34,161 nt of DNA from JBLNDG01 sp050261415 (GTDB taxonomy: Bacteria > Bacillota > Clostridia > Lutisporales > Lutisporaceae). Positions 8,612 through 16,171 of this stretch are shown here, one piece after another. A program made the position numbers and the translations under genes. Positions within the stretch are counted from its first letter, which is position 1, and every line of letters starts with the position of its first letter. Below the pieces are notes generated by a model. It did not search any database. It saw only the letters and a program-made list of their open reading frames with translations, and was not told the origin of the DNA. Location of the stretch: the NCBI GenBank assembly GCA_050261415.1, contig JBLNDG010000054.1:1-34161 (forward strand). The letters are read 5' to 3'.

Positions 8612-8677
8612 ATGCCATGTTTTAATATGCCGGAAAAAGTGTTATCATGTAAGATGTGTAAAAAAGGCTTTAATTGA
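8612..8677 (+). CDS. Possible 21-residue peptide with CxxC motif
   Basis: The frame begins MPCFNMPEKV and ends with CKMCKKGFN. It is preceded by a GCCGGAGGA ribosome-like site, though the spacing to ATG (about 11 bases) is long. The paired cysteines and basic tail look like half of a zinc ribbon. It sits in the leader region of the glycosyltransferase gene, so it could be a leader peptide, a small protein or chance. Confidence 0.25.
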   Translation: MPCFNMPEKVLSCKMCKKGFN

Positions 8678-8814
8678 AGCATTTTAACAACTATGGAAGC
8701 CTTTTATGAAACTCATTGACGGAAAGGAAATTTATACTTTCCTATTCGTTATAAAAAATGGCTTCAATTGAGGCATTTAACGGAGCCTTACTAAAAATGC
8801 ACAGGGGGCATAAT

Positions 8815-10062
8815 ATGTTAAAGGATACGATTAATATAGTATTTGTAGTACTTCAGATATTGTTCTTCGCTATAGGCTTTTACTATTTTTTTACTTCGGT
8901 TTTTGGGCTTGCGGAAAAAATTTACGGAAAAGCAACCAAAAACTATTTGCCTTTAAAAAGGTTCGCAATTTTTATACCAGCGCATAATGAAGAGGTAGTA
9001 ATAGGGAACATAGTGGACAATTTGAAGGATTTGAATTATCCCAGGGATAGCTACGATGTATTTGTCATAGCGGACAACTGCAGCGATAATACGGCTTCAG
9101 TTGCTTCGGCAGCAGGTGCCAACGTTCTTGAAAGGTTTGACGACAAGAAAAAAGGTAAGGGATATGCCCTGCAGTGGGCTTTTGAAAAAATCCTGTACAA
9201 GGATGACAATGAATATGATGCAGCAGTTATATTCGATGCAGACAACCTGGTTTCGAAGAATTTCCTGAAAGAAATGAACAATAAGCTTTGTTCGGGGCTG
9301 AAGGTAGTTCAGGGGTACATAGACAGCAAGAATCCTAATGATTCATGGATTACGGCAAGTTACTCAATTGCATTCTGGTCGGCCAACAGGCTGTTCCAGT
9401 GCGCAAGGTCGTTTCTCGGAATGAGCTGTGAAATCGGGGGAACGGGCTTCTGTATGGATGTACAGGTATTGAAGCAGATAGGCTGGCAGGCTGCATGCCT
9501 GGTAGAAGATTTGGAATTTACAATGAAGCTGATGCTCAATAATATAAAAGTCGGCTGGGCTCATGAAGCGGTTGTATATGATGAAAAACCGCTGACTCTC
9601 GCTGCGTCATGGAGACAGAGAAGAAGATGGATGCAGGGTTTTGCCGATGTGTGCTCAAGATATTTCATGAAGCTTTTCATAAAAGGCATCAAAGAGAGAA
9701 ACGCCGCACTTATAGATTGTGCAGTATACACACTGCAGCCTTATGTAATACTTGTTGGTGCTGCGATGCTTTTGATTCCTTTAGTAAACGCATATTTTAT
9801 GGATTACGACATGTTTGTAATTTCGGCAAGAATAATGCCGGCGTTCTTTAAGCTGTTTGGAATAGTTCAGTTTCTGATGATTCCGGTATGCTTGTATTAT
9901 GATAGAAAGCTTTCATATAAATTGTTCCTTTTCTACCCGACGTACATACTGTATTGCCTTACATGGATACCGATATCAATACAGGGAATAGTGATGATGA
10001 AGAACAAAGAATGGAGCCACACACTGCATACAAGAAAAGTTACAATACATGAATTGGAGTAA
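8815..10062 (+). CDS. Family 2 glycosyltransferase, membrane-bound
   Basis: A 415-residue processive-type GT2 enzyme. An N-terminal membrane segment (VFVVLQILFFAIGFYYF) is followed by the GT-A domain: FIPAHNEE nucleotide-binding start, the D-x-D element in FDADNLV, GGTGFCM, the acceptor-site ED in LVEDLEF, and QRRRW in SWRQRRRWMQGF. Three to four C-terminal membrane segments follow. The QxxRW motif is typical of enzymes making cellulose-, hyaluronan- or poly-GlcNAc-like polymers or related lipids; the product is not predictable. Start 8815 is chosen for the AGGGGG site 6 bases upstream; ATG 8758 lacks one. A strong terminator overlaps the stop codon. No PilZ domain is present. Confidence 0.9.
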   Translation: MLKDTINIVFVVLQILFFAIGFYYFFTSVFGLAEKIYGKATKNYLPLKRFAIFIPAHNEEVVIGNIVDNLKDLNYPRDSYDVFVIADNCSDNTASVASAAGANVLERFDDKKKGKGYALQWAFEKILYKDDNEYDAAVIFDADNLVSKNFLKEMNNKLCSGLKVVQGYIDSKNPNDSWITASYSIAFWSANRLFQCARSFLGMSCEIGGTGFCMDVQVLKQIGWQAACLVEDLEFTMKLMLNNIKVGWAHEAVVYDEKPLTLAASWRQRRRWMQGFADVCSRYFMKLFIKGIKERNAALIDCAVYTLQPYVILVGAAMLLIPLVNAYFMDYDMFVISARIMPAFFKLFGIVQFLMIPVCLYYDRKLSYKLFLFYPTYILYCLTWIPISIQGIVMMKNKEWSHTLHTRKVTIHELE

Positions 10063-10083
10063 GGCATTTTGCCTTACTTTTTT
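10059..10083 (+). terminator. Rho-independent terminator of the GT2 gene
   Basis: Perfect 8-bp stem GTAAGGCA/TGCCTTAC with a 3-base loop followed by a run of seven T. The 5' arm contains the stop codon of the glycosyltransferase. Confidence 0.85.
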
Positions 10084-10090
10084 ATACTAT

Positions 10091-10119
10091 TTTACTTATT
10101 GCCATATATTATATATAAT
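10091..10119 (+). promoter_or_regulatory. Sigma-A-like promoter of the Yip1-family gene
   Basis: TTTACT (10091-10096), a 17-base spacer and a perfect TATAAT (10114-10119) follow directly after the previous terminator and 60 bases before the next start. Confidence 0.6.
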
Positions 10120-10180
10120 TTTATTGAGGTAAATAGAATATTCTACCATATAGCATAAATTAAGAGTTGGGGGTTTTATA

Positions 10181-10861
10181 ATGGAGTTGAATATAAGTCC
10201 GGAAAAAAAGACACTGCTTCAAAAAATGAAGCTGTTCTTTATCAGACCTACTGAGTTGTTCCGGGATTACAGGGAAAGGCCTACATGGGCACTGAAGCTT
10301 CTGATTATATCCGTTGTAACGGCATTGTTTACTCTGGCGGTTAAGGTATTATCGAAGGATTTATATGTTGAACTTTTGGAAAAGAAAGCTGCAGGAATGT
10401 CTCCTGAGCAGGCTGATGCTGTGCGTGCTTCAGCAGGTTTCCTGAATTCACCCTTAGTAAATGCACTATCTGCAGTATTTGCAGTAATTTCTATAATTGC
10501 AGTCATATTTATTTTGGCCCTGGTATATATGGCCCTGGTGAAAATGTTCGGAGGACAGATAAAATATATGCAGGCAGTATCTGTATATACTCTTGCATAC
10601 ATAGCTACTTGCATAGGAATGGTTTTTAAAGTGCTGTTCATGTATGTAACGGGAAACCTGATATATGCAAATCTTGAGCCTACCTACACGGACGTGCTGT
10701 TCAACAGTCTTGATCCCTTTATCATTTGGCAGGCAATATTGATGGTATTCGGATTATCAATAGTAGGCGGTATCCCTGAGAAGAAAAGCACTATAATTGT
10801 AGTTATTATGTGGCTTCTGTCCATGGCTTTTTCTATGGGAATGGTTATGATAGCGAAATAG
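10181..10861 (+). CDS. Yip1-family integral membrane protein
   Basis: A 226-residue protein with about five membrane segments (LKLLIISVVTALFTL, NALSAVFAVISIIAVIFIL, MQAVSVYTLAYIATCIGMVF, IIWQAILMVFGLSIVGG and IIVVIMWLLSMAFSM). The N-terminal pattern FFIRPTELFRDYRERPTW and the later Tyr/Leu-rich helices fit the bacterial Yip1/YIF1 group (PF04893). The role is unknown in bacteria. It starts behind a GGGGG site. It is a single-gene unit with its own promoter and a shared terminator with cca, which converges on it. Confidence 0.8.
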   Translation: MELNISPEKKTLLQKMKLFFIRPTELFRDYRERPTWALKLLIISVVTALFTLAVKVLSKDLYVELLEKKAAGMSPEQADAVRASAGFLNSPLVNALSAVFAVISIIAVIFILALVYMALVKMFGGQIKYMQAVSVYTLAYIATCIGMVFKVLFMYVTGNLIYANLEPTYTDVLFNSLDPFIIWQAILMVFGLSIVGGIPEKKSTIIVVIMWLLSMAFSMGMVMIAK

Positions 10862-10867
10862 GATATA

Positions 10868-10900
10868 AAAAGGTCATTGGATTTATTCCAATGACCTTTT
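10868..10900. terminator. Bidirectional terminator between Yip1 gene and cca
   Basis: Perfect 14-bp stem from AAAAGGTCATTGGA (10868-10881) to its complement (10887-10900) with a 5-base loop. T-runs flank it in both directions. The last codons of cca lie inside the hairpin. Confidence 0.9.
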
Positions 10901-12235
10901 CATCTTTTCCGCTATATTTATAAGTGATTCCCTATTGTTCAATTCGGGTGTCTCTATCACCTTTTCAAGCAAAGCTTCCAGTACAGTTTTTATCCCCTGC
11001 CCCTGCCTAAAACCCAGGGACAGCAAATCGCTGCCGTTAACAGCTAGTTCTTTAAGGCTTGTACACTGCCCCTGCTCCTTTATTTCCCGGTATAGCTCCC
11101 GGATTTTCTTCAGGTTTTCAGAACGCTCAGTGAAGTATTTCGGGTTTTGGGCTTTTTTGTCTGCTTCAATCACCTTCAGAAGGTCTGGAAATATGTCATC
11201 CCCAACCCTGCTTACAGCTTTTCTTACAGATTTGGCTTCAGGTTTGATGCTTATGTCATGATGCCGTATCAGCCTCAATATTGTATCGGCAGATTTATTG
11301 TCAAATCTCAGCCTGTCAAGTACATTCTTTGCTATTTGGACGCTTTTCTGCTGATGGTTGTAAAAATGATCGATATTCTTCTCATCAGTGGTCTTGGCAC
11401 TTGGTTTGCCTATATCGTGCAGCAGCATTGCCCATCTCAGTATCCTATCCTTTTCAATCCAAGCAACAGAGGTTAGAATATGAACCGCCACATTATACAC
11501 ATGATAAGGATTGTTCTGCAGGGTCAGATAGCAGTCTGTAAATTCAGGCAGTATGTATTTCAAAAGTTTGGTTTCCATGAGGAGTGAAAATACAAAAGGG
11601 TTATCCGACAGTAGTATTTTTGTTAATTCATCTCTAATACGTTCACTACTGATGTTTTTTATCAATTCACTGTTATTTCCGATTGATTCGAGGGTTTTTT
11701 CATCAATTTCGAAGCCCAGCTGAGCGGAAAAACGCACAGCACGGAGCATTCGGAGAGCATCCTCATTGAACCTCTTATCCGGGTTCCCTACGGCACGTAT
11801 GGTTTTGTTATCAATATCCTCTATGCCGTTATATGGATCGACCAAGCCCTCATCCAGGTTGAATGCAATGGAGTTGACAGTAAAATCCCTTCTTGCGAGG
11901 TCTTCTTCTATTGAAGCTGTAAACTCAACTGATTCCGGCTTCCTGTAATCCAAGTATACCCCGTCAACCCTGAAGGTGGTTATTTCAAAACCGGCATTGC
12001 CGTATATAACAGTCACAGTTCCATGCTTTATTCCGGTATCTATGGTTTTCTCAAATATGCCTTTTACCTCTTCCGGTTTCGCATTTGTCGCAATATCCCA
12101 GTCTGTAGGTTTCCTGCCGAGCAGGCTGTCCCTTACGCAGCCTCCGACAATAAACGCCTGAAACTTATGTTCATTTAGAGTATCAATAATATGTATTACT
12201 TCTTTGGGAATTGCAGCAATCTCGAGTGTTTTCAA
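10883..12235 (-). CDS. cca: CCA tRNA nucleotidyltransferase
   Basis: A 450-residue class II CCA-adding enzyme that builds and repairs the tRNA 3' end. The head/neck contains GGCVRDSLLG with DWDIAT (the catalytic D-x-D pair), RRDFTVNS and the nucleotide-selecting RFNEDALRMLRAVRFSAQLGF. A C-terminal HD domain carries WAMLLHDIGKP. The length fits the HD-containing form. The start is TTG 12235, 7 bases after a perfect AAGGAGG; no ATG is better placed. It is last in a minus-strand operon after the prenyltransferase (17-base gap), and its stop lies inside a bidirectional terminator. Confidence 0.95.
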   Translation of the reverse strand: MKTLEIAAIPKEVIHIIDTLNEHKFQAFIVGGCVRDSLLGRKPTDWDIATNAKPEEVKGIFEKTIDTGIKHGTVTVIYGNAGFEITTFRVDGVYLDYRKPESVEFTASIEEDLARRDFTVNSIAFNLDEGLVDPYNGIEDIDNKTIRAVGNPDKRFNEDALRMLRAVRFSAQLGFEIDEKTLESIGNNSELIKNISSERIRDELTKILLSDNPFVFSLLMETKLLKYILPEFTDCYLTLQNNPYHVYNVAVHILTSVAWIEKDRILRWAMLLHDIGKPSAKTTDEKNIDHFYNHQQKSVQIAKNVLDRLRFDNKSADTILRLIRHHDISIKPEAKSVRKAVSRVGDDIFPDLLKVIEADKKAQNPKYFTERSENLKKIRELYREIKEQGQCTSLKELAVNGSDLLSLGFRQGQGIKTVLEALLEKVIETPELNNRESLINIAEKMKRSLE

Positions 12236-12252
12236 CCGAATACCTCCTTAGA

Positions 12253-12945
12253 TCATCCACCCAGTGTTATATCCTGTACCTGATACCATTCAAGAGCCCT
12301 GTAAAACTGTTCAGGTTTAAAATCCGGCCATAGCTCATCCAATATGAAGAAGTCTGCATAGACAGACTGTACCGGAAGAAATCCGCTGAGCCTGCGCCTG
12401 CCGCCCCATCGTACAATTAAATCCACTCTTGAAATATCGGAAGATGCAATGCGGCTCAGTACATTGCCGGTTTCCTCCTGACAGTTTGAAGATGCTCTCT
12501 GCATAGCGTAGCCCAAATCCCAATTCCAACTGTAGTTTACCAGAAAGTTTACTTTTATAAGACCTATACCAAAGCGTACTCTTTTGGTATAGGGAAGGAG
12601 TTCCTTCGGAAACATTGCTGACTCACTGTTGCCTATTACGAGTAGTTCTGCATCCTTTCCTGAAAGCTGCATAACTGCATCTATGCACGCTTTCTGGAAT
12701 GCCTTTGTCTGAACAGAAGGCCGCTTTGTATTGTCCTGTGTGAAGCCATAGAGGGTTATCTCTTTGATTCCAAGCTCCAGACAAATATTAAAAAGCTCAA
12801 AACCGGGCTTTATCCCATATCCATATCCGTCCTGCTTTTCATATCCGTTAGACAGCGCCCACCTTCTATTACCATCGGGAATAATACCTACATGCTGAGG
12901 CAGTCTCTTAAAGACTGGAACACTCATTGTTTCACCCCAAGTCAT
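12253..12945 (-). CDS. Divergent cis-prenyltransferase (UppS-like)
   Basis: A 230-residue protein of the undecaprenyl diphosphate synthase fold. HVGIIPDGNRRWA near residues 18-30 matches HVAIIMDGNGRWA, with Asp24 as the metal-binding residue. DLIVRWGGRRRLSGF matches DLIIRTGGEQRLSNF, and PVQSVYADF/ELWPDF follow as in the family. Unlike housekeeping UppS it has Pro for Met before DGN, Arg for Gly after DGN, Trp for Thr in RTGG and an RRR insert, and it is slightly short. It may make a different chain length or use other allylic substrates, or have lost activity. The housekeeping uppS would be expected elsewhere near cdsA/dxr. ATG 12927, behind GGGGTG, is an alternative start. Confidence 0.82.
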   Translation of the reverse strand: MTWGETMSVPVFKRLPQHVGIIPDGNRRWALSNGYEKQDGYGYGIKPGFELFNICLELGIKEITLYGFTQDNTKRPSVQTKAFQKACIDAVMQLSGKDAELLVIGNSESAMFPKELLPYTKRVRFGIGLIKVNFLVNYSWNWDLGYAMQRASSNCQEETGNVLSRIASSDISRVDLIVRWGGRRRLSGFLPVQSVYADFFILDELWPDFKPEQFYRALEWYQVQDITLGG

Positions 12946-12997
12946 TCTTGTGTTCCTAATATTATTTCCCGATTTGGCCCATTATACCCGTTCATGG

Positions 12998-13678
12998 TTA
13001 AACAAGGTCTATAATCTCAAATTGCTGTTCCAGCAGATTTATCATAAGGAGCCTTCCACTTAATACGCTGCCGCGCTTTATTAAAAGCTTAAGCACTTCA
13101 CTGACTTGAATTGATGCAACCAATGCAGGAGTGAAGGATGGGTTTCCCAGTTCCTTTTCAATACCATGGTTTATACCTTCCGGATACAGCTTTTTCAATG
13201 TTCTATCCCCGGGGAGTATTGTAGTTACTTGGCCGAACCAGCCTGCTATAGCTCCATGCACAAGAGGAATCCCTGCATCCTCGGACAGATCTTCAAGCAG
13301 CAGTCTGCTTTCGAGGTTATCCAGCGCGTCAATAACTACATCATGGCCTCCAATTATTTGGCAGCCATTTACCGAGTCGAACCTTGCCCTAACCGGATTC
13401 AGCGTTATGAGAGGATTGACTTTAGCCATCCTTTCCTTTGCAGCAAATGCTTTGCTCATACCAAGGGATTCTGCATCCGATAAAATTTGCCTGTTCAAGT
13501 TTGATTCCTCAAAAACATCGCCGTCTACTGCAGTTATATAGCCTATTCCAAGGCGCCCGAGCATTTCAATGACATAGCCTCCCAGACCACCGCAGCCTAT
13601 AACGCAGACCTTAAAATCCTTCAAGCGGGTGTTTTCCTCAGCAGTCAGCATTTGCATATTCCGGGCATATCTAAGCAT
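12998..13678 (-). CDS. ThiF/MoeB/HesA-family E1-like adenylyltransferase
   Basis: A 226-residue E1-like protein. The ATP-binding glycine motif GCGGLGG is at 28-34, followed by VDGDVFEESNLNRQ (51-64), which holds the ribose-binding Asp and Arg, then K-x-AAKERM, VVIDALDN and HGAIAGWFGQV. It would adenylate the C-terminus of a ubiquitin-like sulfur carrier or another carboxylate. It lacks the CxxC zinc pairs of MoeB/ThiF and shows no obvious catalytic Cys in the crossover region (GNPSFTPALVAS). No thiS/moaD partner is nearby. The start is supported by GGAGGT. It is first in the operon with the prenyltransferase and cca. Confidence 0.88.
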   Translation of the reverse strand: MLRYARNMQMLTAEENTRLKDFKVCVIGCGGLGGYVIEMLGRLGIGYITAVDGDVFEESNLNRQILSDAESLGMSKAFAAKERMAKVNPLITLNPVRARFDSVNGCQIIGGHDVVIDALDNLESRLLLEDLSEDAGIPLVHGAIAGWFGQVTTILPGDRTLKKLYPEGINHGIEKELGNPSFTPALVASIQVSEVLKLLIKRGSVLSGRLLMINLLEQQFEIIDLV

Positions 13679-13950
13679 GATTCTACCTCCATGAGTTCTA
13701 AATTGAACAAAATATATTCACTAATAATTATAACTGTACAAAGGGAAATAGTACAAGTTTATTTGAGCTGCTGCCCAAAGCCGCAGGCATTAACCTTTTT
13801 ATAACAGATGCCGAAATAGTATACATAAGGCATTTATTCGGGACAATGGTTTCAGGGGCCTTTGTGAAGCATAATATTTGAGGTGCTTTGGAGGATTTGC
13901 TGCAAATAAGTTGAATATATAATACAACATTTGCATTAAGGAGATAAAGT
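13679..13950. other. Divergent intergenic region with an unexplained open stretch
   Basis: 272 bases between the divergent ThiF-like and lipoprotein genes. On the minus strand a TATAAT-like box precedes the ThiF gene. On the plus strand 13703-13879 is open for 58 codons and reads like protein (SLFELLPKAAGINLF, then ITDAEIVYIRHLFG), but it has no ATG, GTG or TTG start with a ribosome site. TATAAT at 13918-13923 is the likely lipoprotein -10 box. Confidence 0.35.
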
Positions 13951-14922
13951 ATGAGAAAAACTGTGTTATTTGTTGTTGTAGTATTCCTGGCTGCTGTTCT
14001 GCTTTCGGGCTGCACCGGGAAAAACGTTTCACGAGGACAGGACAATTCCGGATTGCCTTCCAAGGGCTATGGAAATACTCCGGGGAATATATCCAACGGC
14101 GGTGTAACTGCAGCTCAGGGGGAATGGGTATACTACAGCAATGGAGCAGATAAAGTCAATATATACAGGATGAGGGAAAATGGCACAGAGAAACAGAAAG
14201 TGAACGATGACAGGTCCATGTTCATAAATGTACAGGGGGATTGGATATATTACAGCAATATAGAAACATCAGAAAACGGGAAAATATACAAGATAAAGAC
14301 TGATGGCAGCGAAAGGACCAAAATCAGCAATGATTCCGCTTCTTTTATAAATGTGGCTGATGGTATCATATACTACAGCAACGGTTCCGGAAAGAGAGAA
14401 ATTTGCAGGATCAACAAGGACGGTACTGAAAAGAAGATTATAAGCAAAGACTTTTCCTCCTATATAAATGTCTTAGGAGATTGGATATACTACTGCAATG
14501 GAAGCGACGGGAAAAAATTATATAAAGTTAAAACAGACGGCTCCGAAAAGGTGAAAATATCAGAGGATGCCGCTGCTTATATAAATGTTGACGGAGACTG
14601 GATATATTACAGCAACGGTTCTGACGGCAACAAGCTGTATAAAATTAAAACGGACGGTACGGAAAGAACCGGTTTGACCATGGAAGAAGCATTATATATA
14701 AACACTTCCGGGGATTGGATATATTACAGCAATGGCTTTAACGGGAACCGTATATACAAGATCAGTAAGGATGGAAAGAATAAAGCAATACTGAATTATG
14801 AAAGCTCCAAATTTATAAATGTTGCAGGTGAGTGGCTTTATTTTATAGTGGATTCGGCTTCGAACAGACTATATAAAATTAAAACTGACGGTACAAAGAT
14901 GCAAATGGTTGAAAAACCATAA
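13951..14922 (+). CDS. Lipoprotein with seven DUF5050-type repeats, probable beta-propeller
   Basis: A 323-residue lipoprotein: a hydrophobic signal, lipobox LLSGC with Cys21, a Gly/Ser/Asn-rich linker to about residue 50, then seven tandem repeats of 38-41 residues. Each repeat has GDWIYYSNG near its start, LYKIKTDGSE in its middle and YINV at its end. The pattern fits DUF5050/prolow-density receptor-like repeats, which are predicted beta-propellers. The seventh repeat is shorter and more divergent. The protein should be anchored on the outer face of the membrane and may bind a ligand or polymer. Start behind AAGGAGAT. A weak TATAAT (13918-13923) lies upstream. A strong terminator follows immediately. 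Confidence 0.85.
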   Translation: MRKTVLFVVVVFLAAVLLSGCTGKNVSRGQDNSGLPSKGYGNTPGNISNGGVTAAQGEWVYYSNGADKVNIYRMRENGTEKQKVNDDRSMFINVQGDWIYYSNIETSENGKIYKIKTDGSERTKISNDSASFINVADGIIYYSNGSGKREICRINKDGTEKKIISKDFSSYINVLGDWIYYCNGSDGKKLYKVKTDGSEKVKISEDAAAYINVDGDWIYYSNGSDGNKLYKIKTDGTERTGLTMEEALYINTSGDWIYYSNGFNGNRIYKISKDGKNKAILNYESSKFINVAGEWLYFIVDSASNRLYKIKTDGTKMQMVEKP

Positions 14923-14947
14923 AGGTAGGGAATTACTCCCTACCTTT
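14921..14947. terminator. Bidirectional terminator
   Basis: Perfect 11-bp stem AAAGGTAGGGA/TCCCTACCTTT with a 5-base loop. It overlaps the lipoprotein stop codon and ends 4 bases before the convergent gene at 14951. Confidence 0.9.
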
Positions 14948-14950
14948 ATT

Positions 14951-15976
14951 TTATACTGCCAAATCTACGTGCTGCACAGTTCCAGGTATTCCGTCTTCCT
15001 TTACGAATATCCCCGTCTTCTGAACCTGCCCATTTTCAATATTTCCTGCCCCTCTCATGCTGAAGGGGGTACTGACATTACCCAGGTAGATTGCACCAAT
15101 ACCCTTTTGTCCCAGGGCAAAGAGATAATCATTTCCGTATTCATCCTTGGACCATATCCTCAGCTTGTCAAAAATCCGGTCATTTTCGTCTATCCAGCCG
15201 TTTTTATCATCATCATAATTTGCAAGATCTGAAAAGCCATTACCGCTTTGAGGGCCGAAAAGCTCGCTGCCGTCATTTATTCTGCCGTCGTTATTTGCAT
15301 CAAAGGACAAAAAACCGCTTCCGGCGGCCAAGGAGGATATTTGTTCAGAACTTCCGTCACAGTCTATATCAAAGCTGAACTTTGTACCGGTAAGCTTTGC
15401 AGCAGGGGCGTCAAAGTTTATAACAAGAGGATCCATCTTCACAGCGCCACCGGCTCTTATACTGATATCTTCCCTTGTGTAAAATTCCCTGCTCATATAA
15501 AGCTGCAAGTCTATTGCGATTTCCTTCCCATCTGAAGTTTTTATTATACCGTCTGCCGCAAAAGAAACCTTTTCCCTTTCATAATGCATGGAATGGTAAT
15601 CATATTCAAGGCCCCAGCCTGCCCGTACGGGGCGGTTAACCGTTCCATTTTTTATCAGGATTTTATCCGGAATAGTGAATTTGAATTTCTTGCCCCAAAA
15701 AACCTCAAACAGCTTTTCAAGCAGTTTTATTTTTTGTTTGTCCTTTTCATCCAATAAGTCGGTATATTCTTCTTCAGAATCTATAACTTCGGTACTGCTT
15801 AAGGTTTTTAAAAGCTCCTTTCCTATGTCGGAAATATCCACCAAAATTCCCGGCGGCTTATCCGGATCTTCTTCCGGAGGATTCCCGACCCAGAGTTTCG
15901 CTCTCTCGGTCTTCTCGTTCTGTCCCACATAGCTGTAATTACTCTGAAGTCCAATGCTTGAACTTTCAATCTTCAT
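14951..15976 (-). CDS. Calcium-binding-loop (EF-hand-like) protein
   Basis: A 341-residue protein without a signal peptide. The C-terminal half has three Asp/Asn-rich loops: DIDCDGSSE, DANNDGRINDGSE and DDDKNGWIDENDR. The last two follow the EF-hand loop pattern and are linked by LFGPQSGNGFSDL, a block often seen in hemolysin-type and other exported calcium-binding proteins. The N-terminal part is acidic with a helical region (residues about 75-115). ATG 15976 is chosen for its GGAGGTAGT site; the longer frame to 16036 has none. The export route is unclear. It is not a dockerin, because the duplicated 22-residue dockerin units are absent. Confidence 0.75.
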   Translation of the reverse strand: MKIESSSIGLQSNYSYVGQNEKTERAKLWVGNPPEEDPDKPPGILVDISDIGKELLKTLSSTEVIDSEEEYTDLLDEKDKQKIKLLEKLFEVFWGKKFKFTIPDKILIKNGTVNRPVRAGWGLEYDYHSMHYEREKVSFAADGIIKTSDGKEIAIDLQLYMSREFYTREDISIRAGGAVKMDPLVINFDAPAAKLTGTKFSFDIDCDGSSEQISSLAAGSGFLSFDANNDGRINDGSELFGPQSGNGFSDLANYDDDKNGWIDENDRIFDKLRIWSKDEYGNDYLFALGQKGIGAIYLGNVSTPFSMRGAGNIENGQVQKTGIFVKEDGIPGTVQHVDLAV

Positions 15977-16126
15977 GATACTACCTCCATGTAATAATTC
16001 TGAGGAATGCCAAAATAAGCATCTGCCGGGCTTCAATCCTTTTATTCCCGGACAGTAGACCTCTTATATAAATTATCGGATTTTGGCAAATATTTCATAA
16101 CAATATATAAATAAATATCTTTATGC

Positions 16127-16146
16127 TATAATTGTATCGATACAAT
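16127..16146 (+). promoter_or_regulatory. -10 box and palindromic operator upstream of the MocR gene
   Basis: A perfect TATAAT (16127-16132) overlaps a perfect 16-bp palindrome ATTGTATCGATACAAT (16131-16146). The palindrome would cover the transcription start and ends 25 bases before the start codon. No good -35 is present. This is the expected place and symmetry for a GntR-type dimer; autoregulation is inferred. Confidence 0.7.
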
Positions 16147-16171
16147 AAACAGGACGATATGGGGTGATATA

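Larger units (their letters stand above)
8405..8814 (+). other. Long non-coding gap before the glycosyltransferase gene
   Basis: About 410 bases with no convincing gene. It holds the hairpin at 8435-8455, a possible 21-codon ORF (8612-8677), an imperfect direct repeat (8666-8684 and 8760-8778), a stem GGCTT/AAGCC bridging 8666-8699, and a GGAAAG/CTTTCC hairpin near 8721-8742. The amount of structure suggests a long 5' leader for the glycosyltransferase. I did not recognise a known riboswitch class; the GEMM core motifs are absent. Confidence 0.5.

Noticed and set aside
8580..8760. Cyclic-di-GMP riboswitch in the GT2 leader
   Set aside because: CCGGAGG and several hairpins are present, but the conserved GEMM core and its tetraloop/receptor were not found.
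8758..8814. Longer N-terminus for the GT2 enzyme starting at ATG 8758
   Set aside because: There is no ribosome site, the segment overlaps a repeat, and AGGGGG precedes ATG 8815 where the membrane segment begins.
14101..14919. Regular repeats that could be mistaken for a CRISPR-like or satellite array
   Set aside because: The period of about 117-123 bases keeps one open frame and codes for the DUF5050-type repeats of the lipoprotein.
15160..15420. Dockerin domain in the Asp-rich protein
   Set aside because: The calcium loops are present, but the paired 22-residue dockerin units with their recognition residues are not.
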